From assembly GCA_018679695.1 (NCBI GenBank), contig JAHHKH010000305.1:1-8824 (forward strand): a DNA stretch of 8,824 nt. The letters are read 5' to 3'. Position numbers and translations under genes: made by a program. This document shows positions 1 to 5,737 of the stretch, piece after piece. Position 1 is the first letter of the stretch; every line of letters starts with the position of its first letter. The stretch comes from Maribacter sp. GTDB taxonomy: Bacteria > Bacteroidota > Bacteroidia > Flavobacteriales > Flavobacteriaceae. The notes under the pieces were generated by a model. That model saw only the letters and a list, made by a program, of their open reading frames with translations. It did no database searches and was not told the DNA's origin.

Positions 1-920
1 ACATAGGCATGGGCCAGGGGAACCTGTTCCAATGTGTAAGTTCGATCAATTACAGGTTTCAATGCTCCGGTTTCCATCAGTTCCTTGAGGAAGATTAAGT
101 CTTCAACTTTTTCATGTGCTGCACCACCAATCACTTTCTTGGTACTGGTAAGGGAGACCCAAACTCCTTTTAGCACAGGGGAGAGGCTCAAGTGTACTGC
201 CCTTACAAAATGGCCGTTTTTAGTTAATGACCCAATGCACCCCATAAACGGACTTTTTCCTATAGTATCAAAAATAATGTCGTAAGTTTCACCGTTTTTG
301 GTAAAATCATCCCTTGTGTAATCTATTACCTTGTCCGCTCCAAGGGCTTTGACCATATCCAAATTCTTTGTGCTGCATAGGCCCGTAACCTCCGTCCCAA
401 AATATTTAGCAAGTTGTACTGCGTTAGTTCCTAAGGCACCTGAGGCACCATATATAAGCACTTTTTGTCCTTTTTGTATGTTTCCCTTCCTTAAAAAATG
501 TAATGCGGTATGTCCTCCAAAAAAAAGGGCAGCAGCTTCTTCAAAGGAACAATTTGCGGGTATTGTGGTCAGTACGGATTCCTCGGGCATGCATTTGTAC
601 TCAGCATAAGCGCCCAGCCCAAAGTCAAAGGTTGAACCAAAGACCTTATCTCCAACTTTGAACAGTTTTACCTCTTTCCCAATAGCTTCAACAACTCCCG
701 CAAGATCAACGCCCAATATGGAAGTTTTTGGTTTAAATAAACCAAAAAAGAACCTTGTTAAAAAAGGGTCCGGTTTACGAAGGCGTACATCACCTGAGGT
801 AACTGTAGTCGCATGTATTTTAATAAGGATTTCATTGTCTTTGGGAATGGGTTTTTCCACCTCTTCTAAATGAAGAACATCCGGTGGGCCATATCTTGTA
901 TAAATAACGGCTTTCATCAT
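1..920 (-). CDS. Zinc-free MDR NAD(P)-dependent oxidoreductase (quinone reductase-like), 3' end cut by window edge
   Basis: About 306 codons are visible; the C-terminus lies beyond the left edge. The N-terminus (MMKAVIYTRYGPPDVL) and the block ILGVDLAGVVEAIG (residues 68-81) are typical of the GroES-like catalytic domain of the medium-chain dehydrogenase/reductase family. A Rossmann-type nucleotide motif, GASGALG, lies at 158-164, followed by AVQLAKYFG, and LGADKVIDY at 193-201 is also characteristic. The cysteine cluster of the structural zinc site and the catalytic Cys/His ligands are absent, so it belongs to the quinone oxidoreductase-like, zinc-independent branch. That branch reduces quinones or enones with NADPH in the cytoplasm; the substrate here cannot be read from sequence. 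Family members are about 320-335 residues, so only 15-30 are missing. Two tandem ATG codons (920 and 917) are possible starts. An in-frame TGA, which is the stop of the DUF6090 gene, lies only 6 bases upstream, so the start cannot be further out and the two genes are probably co-transcribed. Confidence 0.93.
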   Translation of the reverse strand, partial: MMKAVIYTRYGPPDVLHLEEVEKPIPKDNEILIKIHATTVTSGDVRLRKPDPFLTRFFFGLFKPKTSILGVDLAGVVEAIGKEVKLFKVGDKVFGSTFDFGLGAYAEYKCMPEESVLTTIPANCSFEEAAALFFGGHTALHFLRKGNIQKGQKVLIYGASGALGTNAVQLAKYFGTEVTGLCSTKNLDMVKALGADKVIDYTRDDFTKNGETYDIIFDTIGKSPFMGCIGSLTKNGHFVRAVHLSLSPVLKGVWVSLTSTKKVIGGAAHEKVEDLIFLKELMETGALKPVIDRTYTLEQVPLAHAY

Positions 921-926
921 TGTTGA

Positions 927-1646
927 TCATTCAATTAAGGGAGGATTTAATTCTTGATCTATATAATTTGTAATAGAATCAATTTCGACCAATGCCTGCT
1001 TATAAATTGTATTCTTGAGTTTGGTTAATTCAATAATCTCGAAAAATATATTTTTAAGTTCAATGCTATATAGCTTATCAGGCTCTACTGCCTTGACAGT
1101 GGTATAATCAATGACTCCTTTCAATTCGGGGGATAATTCATTAATAATGAGTTCCCAATGTATATTTTCCAGCTTATTGGTGAACACATAGGTTGTTTCC
1201 AGCTTTTGAACAGCGCTGGTGATTTTGGAATTTTTCAACAATTTCAAATCCCCACTATTTACCAAGGTTTGATAAATATTGCCACTATTATGAAAATCAG
1301 AGAATTGTGAGAGACTCATAGTAACTAGGGCCAATGAATCTATTTTTGACCGGTTTCCTGACATTATGATTTTAATCCCATATTGGTATGCACGGGAAAA
1401 ATAGTCATTGTAATCGATAACTTTTAGCAAATCATTCTTATCATCAATTATTTGTCGTTTAATATTCAAATACGATTTTTCCTCCTCCATTCTCTCAATT
1501 CTTCCATTGTTCCAATTATTGATCTGCAGTGCAATCAATATCCCAATGACCACTAGTAATATTTCTCCAATGGCGTAAAATAGATATTTACTAAATTTAT
1601 TTTCGGTCAATAAATTTTTACGGATTTTTCTAAAAAATTTAAGCAT
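927..1646 (-). CDS. DUF6090 family membrane-anchored protein
   Basis: The gene encodes 239 residues from ATG at 1646. The N-terminus, with a basic stretch (MLKFFRKIRKNLL), a single hydrophobic helix at about residues 25-42 and the ending LIALQINNWNN, is the hallmark of the DUF6090 family, which is abundant in Bacteroidota and has no known biochemical function. The basic residues before the helix suggest that the N-terminus is cytoplasmic and the remaining roughly 195 residues are periplasmic. That part is rich in charged and helical segments (for example residues 50-70 and 130-165) and has no recognisable catalytic motif. Length matches the family. It sits 32 bases after the 58-residue membrane protein and 6 bases before the MDR oxidoreductase, so the three are likely one operon. 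No clear Shine-Dalgarno site precedes the ATG, as is common in this phylum. Family assignment is firm; role is unknown. Confidence 0.9.
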   Translation of the reverse strand: MLKFFRKIRKNLLTENKFSKYLFYAIGEILLVVIGILIALQINNWNNGRIERMEEEKSYLNIKRQIIDDKNDLLKVIDYNDYFSRAYQYGIKIIMSGNRSKIDSLALVTMSLSQFSDFHNSGNIYQTLVNSGDLKLLKNSKITSAVQKLETTYVFTNKLENIHWELIINELSPELKGVIDYTTVKAVEPDKLYSIELKNIFFEIIELTKLKNTIYKQALVEIDSITNYIDQELNPPLIE

Positions 1647-1678
1647 AGTTTCAATTCAAAAAACCACTGGCTCCATTA

Positions 1679-1855
1679 TTAATCCTTACTTCTGGATAGC
1701 AGCGAAGTAATTACAAGACCTATCCCAATACCTATAATTATAGATGCAGCGGTTATCAATGGGGCTGTTTGGACAAAAATGAGGCCAACCCCAACACCTA
1801 CTAGGGTCATACCACCAATGGCCCATGAACTTTTGTCATCTTTTTTGGTTGTCAT
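1679..1855 (-). CDS. 58-residue two-helix membrane protein with glycine-zipper repeats
   Basis: A small gene read from the internal ATG at 1855, giving MTTKKDDKSSWAIGG and ending SRSKD. After a charged head (residues 1-9) there are two hydrophobic segments, about 12-28 and 34-53. Each carries alternating glycines (GVGVG at 20-24 and GIGIG at 42-46), a pattern that favours tight helix packing and self-association in membranes. The reading frame stays open upstream to a TTG at 2002 (107 residues), but that extension looks non-coding and would overlap the PAS gene stop. An AAGAGA stretch 7 bases before the ATG at 1855 is a weak ribosome site. I do not recognise the family. It precedes DUF6090 by 32 bases in the same direction and is probably co-transcribed with it. 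It could be a small membrane modulator, but nothing shows its function. Confidence 0.68.
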   Translation of the reverse strand: MTTKKDDKSSWAIGGMTLVGVGVGLIFVQTAPLITAASIIIGIGIGLVITSLLSRSKD

Positions 1856-1883
1856 AATGAATCTCTTTGAGTTAAGTGAATGA

Positions 1884-1898
1884 AGGTAATATTTACCT
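1884..1898. repeat. Short inverted repeat in the leader of the 58-residue protein gene
   Basis: AGGTAA and TTACCT flank a three-base centre (TAT), 28 bases upstream of the ATG at 1855. It could be an operator half-site pair or a small RNA hairpin close to the ribosome site. Nothing further supports a function, and 6-bp arms occur by chance in AT-rich DNA. Confidence 0.3.
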
Positions 1899-1930
1899 AA
1901 GGGCCGACAAATGATAAATGTCATGAATAT

Positions 1931-1944
1931 CTTATAATTATAAG
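1931..1944. repeat. Perfect 14-bp palindrome CTTATAATTATAAG in the gap before the 58-residue protein gene
   Basis: The sequence equals its own reverse complement over 14 bases. It lies in the 143-base gap between the PAS gene stop and the ATG at 1855, about 75 bases upstream of that ATG, where an operator could sit. It is wholly AT apart from the end bases, so chance is a real alternative. I could not place a convincing TTG/TAnnTTTG promoter next to it. Confidence 0.3.
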
Positions 1945-1980
1945 GTTTTAGGAGTTCAAACCTGTAATGGGTAGGTCCAC

Positions 1981-2009
1981 AAGAACCTAGAGTCGGAATC
2001 AAGTTTCTT
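1981..2009. repeat. Imperfect 29-bp inverted repeat across the stop of the PAS gene
   Basis: Read on the minus strand, the arms begin AAGAAAC and end GGTTCTT; 11 of 14 positions pair around a C centre. It covers the last codons and stop of the PAS gene, so it could fold at the 3' end of that message. No T-run follows on the minus strand, so it is not a standard intrinsic terminator. Confidence 0.3.
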
Positions 2010-2607
2010 TGTAAAGATGTTCACAGGTTGGACAAATTGATAGGCGATAATTAGCAGGGAGTTTATCTATCCATTCTGGTACCCAATCCCATAAATCGGG
2101 CTCATCTGCCCTTCGAGTATGGCGACAATTGCCGCAATGAACAATTTGTCCGTCAGATTGAATATACCTATCTTCAATAACATGGAAAGTCTTACGGTTC
2201 ATAGTGCTCATTGGCAATTTGAACATTTCTGTATTGATGATCAGCACTCCGGATTTTTTGTATAAGGGATGCACAATTTGATGGAATAACCGATACTCAC
2301 TCGGACTGGAACATTCATAATCGAAATGCCAGATTTTACCGGTTCGTATTACCTTTTTATAATTATTTCGTAAGTAGCATTTAAGTCTAAGACCTCTGAT
2401 CCACTTTAAGACTGAAGAACCTAGTGCCAGTTTTTTAGCAGCTGCTTTGTCAAATCCATTTTTAGTTGCAAATCGAAACCACGCTGGATTGAAATAGGTG
2501 AACCTCAAATCTCTGGATAAGGCATAAATAGAGTACTCACTTCTTTCCAATACTTCCAAATTGAAATCCCCTAGTTGGCTTAAAAAGTCTGGATAATACC
2601 TTTCCAT
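1999..2607 (-). CDS. PAS-like domain protein with C-terminal four-cysteine (putative zinc) module
   Basis: From ATG at 2607 the protein has 202 residues. Residues about 18-130 resemble a PAS sensor fold: FNLEVLERSEYSIYALSRDL, then FTYFNPAWFRFA near 36-47, then a strand-rich second half ending VLIINTEMF. The C-terminus holds CGNCRHTRR (Cys 158 and 161), WDWVPEWI and ICPTC (Cys 192 and 195). This arrangement, CxxC-R-R then W..V..(Y/W)I then (I/L)CPxC, recurs at the ends of bacterial PAS, GAF and receiver-type signalling proteins and probably binds one zinc ion. No kinase, cyclase or HTH output is visible, so it may work through a protein partner. Start choice is uncertain: an ATG at 2700 would add 31 mostly hydrophobic residues, and a TTG at 2733 would add 42. 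I prefer 2607 because it begins next to the PAS-like fold and a promoter-like element lies inside the longer version. It stands apart from its neighbours, with 223 bases before and 143 after. Confidence 0.75.
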   Translation of the reverse strand: MERYYPDFLSQLGDFNLEVLERSEYSIYALSRDLRFTYFNPAWFRFATKNGFDKAAAKKLALGSSVLKWIRGLRLKCYLRNNYKKVIRTGKIWHFDYECSSPSEYRLFHQIVHPLYKKSGVLIINTEMFKLPMSTMNRKTFHVIEDRYIQSDGQIVHCGNCRHTRRADEPDLWDWVPEWIDKLPANYRLSICPTCEHLYKET

Positions 2608-2649
2608 TTTATCATAGCTTAATTCACTTGTTTTGAGCAATATGCATGT

Positions 2650-2678
2650 CAAATCAAGTGTTTGTACAATGGTTCCAA
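2650..2678 (-). promoter_or_regulatory. Candidate Bacteroidota-type promoter for the PAS gene
   Basis: On the minus strand, TTG (2678-2676) is followed after 18 bases by TTGATTTG (2657-2650), seven of eight matches to the TAnnTTTG element. The predicted transcript start near 2643 would give a leader of about 35 bases before ATG 2607. If this promoter is real it argues against the longer start at 2700. Matches of this quality are common in AT-rich DNA. Confidence 0.3.
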
Positions 2679-2758
2679 TTAAATATACTAATAAATCCAT
2701 AGGAAAACCATGATTATGATATGCATTCAACAATCTAGGGTAGACCTTTGCTAGTATT

Positions 2759-2777
2759 TTTGGGGAGGACCCCCAAA
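2759..2777 (-). terminator. GC-rich hairpin between the pirin and PAS genes (possible transcript end of the pirin operon)
   Basis: TTTGGGG and CCCCAAA form a perfect 7-bp stem around a five-base loop, the strongest local hairpin in this gap, about 55 bases after the pirin stop. The minus-strand continuation (AATACTAG) has no U-tract, so termination is uncertain. The alternative is a leader structure of a transcript running into the PAS gene. Confidence 0.35.
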
Positions 2778-2802
2778 GAAGCCTTATATGCTAATGATAA
2801 AT

Positions 2803-2829
2803 AGGTGTTCGAAAAATCCCAATACACCT
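2803..2829 (-). terminator. Weak stem-loop directly after the pirin stop codon
   Basis: AGGTGT and ACACCT, 15 bases apart, can pair immediately after the pirin TAA (2831-2833). The downstream minus-strand bases (ATTTATC) are AT-rich but contain no clean T-run. It may protect the 3' end or help termination, together with the stronger hairpin about 30 bases further on. Confidence 0.25.
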
Positions 2830-2830
2830 G

Positions 2831-3697
2831 TTATTCCTCAATAAGTATTCCCATTTTACCCATTTGATAATCGCGCATGGCCTCAAGAATCTCGGTTTCT
2901 GAGTTCATGACAAAGGGACCGTGCTGAACTACCTTTTCATCCAAAGGTTTGCCTGAAAGTACCAGAAATTCAGCTTTACCATCGGTTGAAACTTCAATAA
3001 TTTCACCTTCTTTCTCAAAAACCACCAAATTCTCTTTCTCGACGAGTCCATAACCATTGACTTTCAGATTTCCTTTAATGGTGTAGATCATGGTATTGAA
3101 ACCCTTGGAAATAGTAAAAGACTGCGCCCCCGGTCCTTTAGCTTCACTCCATAATACCAATAGTTCACTCTCGGGCACTATTTTTCCTTTTAAGGAACCA
3201 TAATCGCCAACTATTATTTTGGTACGTATGTTCTTGTTTTCAGAATCGATAAATGGGATATCTTGTTTTGGAACATATTGATAACTGGGTTCCTGCATTT
3301 TTTTATTGGCCGGGGAATTTACCCATAGCTGAATCATCTCATTGGATCCATTTCTATCCATTAAGTCCTGTGAAGGGCGTTCACTATGAACAATACCCGA
3401 CCCCGCATGCATCCATTGTACCTCACCTTTCTTCGCAATTTGGTTATTGCCCCGGCTATCGCGATGATGTATTTCACCATCGATAATAAAAGTCACCGGT
3501 GTAAACCCCCGATGGGGATGTGCTCCTACACCTTGGTGTATGGCCTTTCCATTTTTTCTATACTTTAGTGTGCCGTGGTGTAATAATAGAAAAGGATCTA
3601 CCTGTTGTACATTATTTGTTGGTAGCGCCTGCTTCAAGGGAATACCGCCCATATCTATATCAAAGGCAGGAATCAATGTGCTTACTTTTTTATTCAT
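2831..3697 (-). CDS. Pirin family bicupin protein
   Basis: The 288-residue product starts at ATG 3697. The N-terminal cupin holds the pirin metal site: HPHRGF supplies His60 and His62, and MHAGSGIVHSERP supplies His104 and Glu106. These four correspond in pattern to the iron ligands His56, His58, His101 and Glu103 of human pirin. The second half (about 165-280) is the C-terminal pirin cupin and includes the conserved FxVLSGKPLDEKVVQHGPFVMNS block, here at about 245-267. Length is normal for the family. Some bacterial pirins have quercetin dioxygenase activity and others bind metabolic enzymes or regulators; which applies here cannot be told. The gene lies 11 bases after the FMN reductase-like gene and is probably co-transcribed with it, which points to a shared role in redox or electrophile stress. 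The GAGG just before the ATG is too close to be an ideal ribosome site. Confidence 0.95.
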   Translation of the reverse strand: MNKKVSTLIPAFDIDMGGIPLKQALPTNNVQQVDPFLLLHHGTLKYRKNGKAIHQGVGAHPHRGFTPVTFIIDGEIHHRDSRGNNQIAKKGEVQWMHAGSGIVHSERPSQDLMDRNGSNEMIQLWVNSPANKKMQEPSYQYVPKQDIPFIDSENKNIRTKIIVGDYGSLKGKIVPESELLVLWSEAKGPGAQSFTISKGFNTMIYTIKGNLKVNGYGLVEKENLVVFEKEGEIIEVSTDGKAEFLVLSGKPLDEKVVQHGPFVMNSETEILEAMRDYQMGKMGILIEE

Positions 3698-3708
3698 AAC
3701 CTCATCAT

Positions 3709-4239
3709 TTAAATTGTTGCCTGAAACTCTTGGATTTTTTTATCCAGGTCTTTTTTCATAATCTCATTTTTTAAACCTTCCTCTGTAAAATTATCATAGA
3801 AAGAAGGTAAGGAGAAATCAGCAATGACATTTCCTCCTAAAAAAGGAAATGCGGTTTTTGCTGCTCCAAGAACCGTTGCACCACCTCGACCTCCAGGAGA
3901 GGTGGCCATTAATAACATTGGCTTATCTTTCCAAACTTTTTGATTTATTCTAGACAACCAATCTATAGTATTCTTAAAAGCCGATGTAAAAGATCCGTTA
4001 TGTTCTGCCATGGAAATAACAAAACCATCTGCTTCTTCCAATAATCCATTAAGTCTCATGGCATTTTCAGGAATCCCCATTTCCTTTTCCAAATCCACAC
4101 CATAAAGGGGTAGTTCAAATTCATTTAAATCAGCAACAAGAGTCTTTGAGTCCTTTATCTGGTTAGCGGCGTATTCTGCTAATTTTTTGTTTATGGAATC
4201 TTTACTATTGCTACCACCTATTGCTATTATTTTTTTCAT
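3709..4239 (-). CDS. NADPH-dependent FMN reductase family flavoprotein (NAD(P)H oxidoreductase)
   Basis: The 176-residue protein, starting at ATG 4239, has a flavodoxin-like fold. The N-terminal strand and phosphate loop read IIAIGGSNSKDSIN (about 4-17), where FMN phosphate would bind. EHNGSFTSAFKNTIDWLSR (79-97) is the family's conserved E.N.S....LKN.IDW motif, and SPGGRGG (114-120) is the second flavin-contacting loop. Members use NAD(P)H to reduce FMN, quinones, azo or nitro compounds, usually as dimers or tetramers in the cytoplasm. Length agrees with the family (175-190). It is the first gene of a likely two-gene unit with pirin. The 149-base region upstream holds a 14-bp FNR-box-like palindrome, so redox-responsive control is conceivable. 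No Shine-Dalgarno sequence is visible before the ATG. The exact substrate is not predictable. Confidence 0.94.
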   Translation of the reverse strand: MKKIIAIGGSNSKDSINKKLAEYAANQIKDSKTLVADLNEFELPLYGVDLEKEMGIPENAMRLNGLLEEADGFVISMAEHNGSFTSAFKNTIDWLSRINQKVWKDKPMLLMATSPGGRGGATVLGAAKTAFPFLGGNVIADFSLPSFYDNFTEEGLKNEIMKKDLDKKIQEFQATI

Positions 4240-4336
4240 CTGTTGAATTTTATTGTTCTTTAAATGTCAGATGTAGTTCGGCAATCAACTGTACGATTAT
4301 TGGAATCTTCAAATGACTCATTTTACGAAGCAAATA

Positions 4337-4352
4337 TCCTTACTATAAAGGA
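4337..4352. repeat. Small hairpin upstream of the FMN reductase gene
   Basis: TCCTT and AAGGA are perfect 5-bp arms around a six-base loop, in the gap after the Crp-like gene. It could contribute to ending the Crp-like transcript, although no T-run follows, or it could be chance. It lies 9 bases from the 14-bp palindrome. Confidence 0.2.
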
Positions 4353-4360
4353 GCTGTGCA

Positions 4361-4374
4361 TTAATCTAGATTAA
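4361..4374. promoter_or_regulatory. FNR/Crp-box-like palindrome TTAATCTAGATTAA
   Basis: A perfect 14-bp palindrome lies between the Crp-like gene and the FMN reductase-pirin unit. Its layout, TTAAT-N4-ATTAA, equals the classic FNR box TTGAT-N4-ATCAA with one symmetric change per arm. It sits about 120 bases upstream of the FMN reductase ATG and 15 bases downstream of the Crp-like gene's end, so it is placed to control the reductase-pirin unit. A weak TAnnTTTG-like match (GATATTTG on the minus strand, near 4330) lacks a TTG partner. The match to an FNR box is seen; binding by the neighbouring regulator is inference only. Confidence 0.35.
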
Positions 4375-4388
4375 GAATTGGATTTGGC

Positions 4389-4961
4389 TTATTTGCTCCT
4401 TGCTTTTTCACTCTTGACCTTGCTTAGGGCTTCCGGGGTTATGCCTAAATAGGATGCAATCATCCGCTGCGGCACGCGTTGCATGATTCGTGGATAGGTA
4501 GCCTTAAAATGTTCATAGCGTTCTAAGGCCGATGCGCTCATAAGCATAATCACGCGTTCTTGTAGTACAGCCATTCTTTTGATCATTGCAGCTGTTCGCT
4601 GCTTATCACTTTCTAAAGTGAGTGGGATAAATACTTCTTCGAATATCTTTTTGTCTACTATTTCGATTTCGGAATCTTCGAGTACATCTATAAAAAGCTG
4701 ACAGGGTGATGCAAAATCGGCACCATCAGCAATAATCCAACCTTCAGGTGCGAACATAAAAATATGCTCCTTGCCTTTATGGTCTATGGTATAGCTACGT
4801 AGCAACCCTTTTTTGACGTAATAAATCCTTGCAACCATATCGCCGCCACGCTGCAATACCGAACCTTTGTCAAAAGATTTCACAGAAATATTTTGCTTAA
4901 GTGCTTCAACTTTGGTAGAAGGGGCCGTATCATGAGTTAAAATTTCCAAAAAAGAACCCAC
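4389..4961 (-). CDS. Crp/Fnr family transcriptional regulator
   Basis: The 190-residue protein begins at a GTG (4961). Residues about 25-115 form a cyclic-nucleotide-binding-like beta barrel (FDKGSVLQRGG, IYYVKKGLLRSYTID, FMFAPEGWIIAD), followed by a long dimer helix (120-150). The C-terminal winged HTH is the short Bacteroidota form: YPRIMQRVPQRMIASYLGITPEALSKVKSE (156-185). No arginine-serine pair typical of cAMP-binding Crp and no N-terminal cysteine cluster of Fnr are seen, so the ligand is unknown. There is no upstream ATG in frame and the esterase gene stops 3 bases before the GTG, so translation is probably coupled. AGAGG abuts the GTG; a TTG four codons later has better spacing from it and is an alternative start. 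Length is usual for this subfamily (about 185-195). Targets may include the esterase cluster or the adjacent redox genes. Confidence 0.92.
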   Translation of the reverse strand: MGSFLEILTHDTAPSTKVEALKQNISVKSFDKGSVLQRGGDMVARIYYVKKGLLRSYTIDHKGKEHIFMFAPEGWIIADGADFASPCQLFIDVLEDSEIEIVDKKIFEEVFIPLTLESDKQRTAAMIKRMAVLQERVIMLMSASALERYEHFKATYPRIMQRVPQRMIASYLGITPEALSKVKSEKARSK

Positions 4962-4964
4962 CTC

Positions 4965-5705
4965 TTATAATTTATTGTTCAACAGGATTAATTGAATGGC
5001 TTTGTCCGCAAAGCGTTTGCCCATGATTGAATAACCTTCTTCAGACATGTGCAAATCATTTTTTATAGCTTCTCCCTTACTATTTACGCCATCGTTGAGA
5101 TCATCGGTGTTGATCCATCCGAAACGAGGATTCGATTCCGCCAAATCAACCTGAATCTTTCGAATCATAGTCCAGTGGGGATAATTGGTGTTCCCCATAT
5201 CAAAATCGCTTAATCTGCCAATAATAAAGTTGATGTCCTCTCTTTTTAAGTCCAAAACTAATTGATTGTATAGTCCTTCGAGGCTTTGCTGATATACTTC
5301 ACCATGTTTTTCGCGTGCATCACGTTCACCCTGCATCCAAATAAAGGTAACGGTTTTAATAGGCTGATTTGCAATTGTGGAATATACCTTTGTCATTAGT
5401 GATTCATACAAATCGTTTTCGACCTTAGGCTGTTCGCCATGTAAGGGTTTCCAATTCTTATACCATCGCCTTATAGGCTGGCCTCCTTCAGCATTTTTGA
5501 CTACAATCAAATTATCTTTTCCGAATTCAGCTTCCAAAGTTGGGATAAAAGAGGTATCTGGATCCAAAAGGCTCATATTCGATTGTCCTGATAGAATAAA
5601 GAGATGTTTCCCCTCTTTTGTTGAGTTACTGCAAGTAAATAGTAATGTCGTCAAACATGCAAAAATGACCATTCTTGCCAAGTTTCTTTTTTCCATTCTT
5701 AACAT
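4965..5705 (-). CDS. SASA/SGNH-hydrolase (sialate O-acetylesterase-like) lipoprotein
   Basis: From ATG 5705 the product has 246 residues. A basic start and hydrophobic stretch end in LLFTC, a lipobox-like site with Cys25 as the lipid-attachment residue, so it is probably an exported lipoprotein. The mature part carries the SASA (DUF303, CE6-like) blocks: FILSGQSNM with nucleophile Ser42, a glycine block NAEGGQPIRRW, the family motif WMQGERDA (QGE at 125-127), and DLHMSEEGY giving Asp217 and His219 of the triad. Relatives remove O-acetyl groups from sugars such as sialic acid or xylan. The substrate is unknown, and no glycan-degradation locus (SusC/SusD or glycoside hydrolase) is visible. A TTG at 5750 would extend the frame but overlap the upstream gene; an ATG at 5696 is a close alternative and keeps the signal peptide. 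It lies 32 bases after the membrane protein gene and 3 bases before the Crp-like gene. Confidence 0.9.
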   Translation of the reverse strand: MLRMEKRNLARMVIFACLTTLLFTCSNSTKEGKHLFILSGQSNMSLLDPDTSFIPTLEAEFGKDNLIVVKNAEGGQPIRRWYKNWKPLHGEQPKVENDLYESLMTKVYSTIANQPIKTVTFIWMQGERDAREKHGEVYQQSLEGLYNQLVLDLKREDINFIIGRLSDFDMGNTNYPHWTMIRKIQVDLAESNPRFGWINTDDLNDGVNSKGEAIKNDLHMSEEGYSIMGKRFADKAIQLILLNNKL

Positions 5706-5737
5706 TTCCACTAAACTATATAAAATCAATTCCAATG

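Noticed and set aside
1..873. Plus-strand open frames of 66-92 codons at the left end
   Set aside because: They lie opposite a clear MDR oxidoreductase on the minus strand and show no recognisable protein features.
1647..1678. Terminator between the 58-residue protein and DUF6090 genes, from CCAGTGG followed by TTTTTT
   Set aside because: The only possible stem is about 3 bp; it cannot form a stable hairpin.
1905..1925. TATCATTTG (minus strand) as promoter of the 58-residue protein gene
   Set aside because: The spacing within the element is one base too long and no TTG partner is present.
1856..2002. 49-residue N-terminal extension of the 58-residue membrane protein from TTG 2002
   Set aside because: The extension looks non-coding, overlaps the PAS stop and replaces a normal ATG start.
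3253..3761. Plus-strand open frames opposite the pirin gene
   Set aside because: The pirin frame carries the full family motifs; these are antisense shadows.
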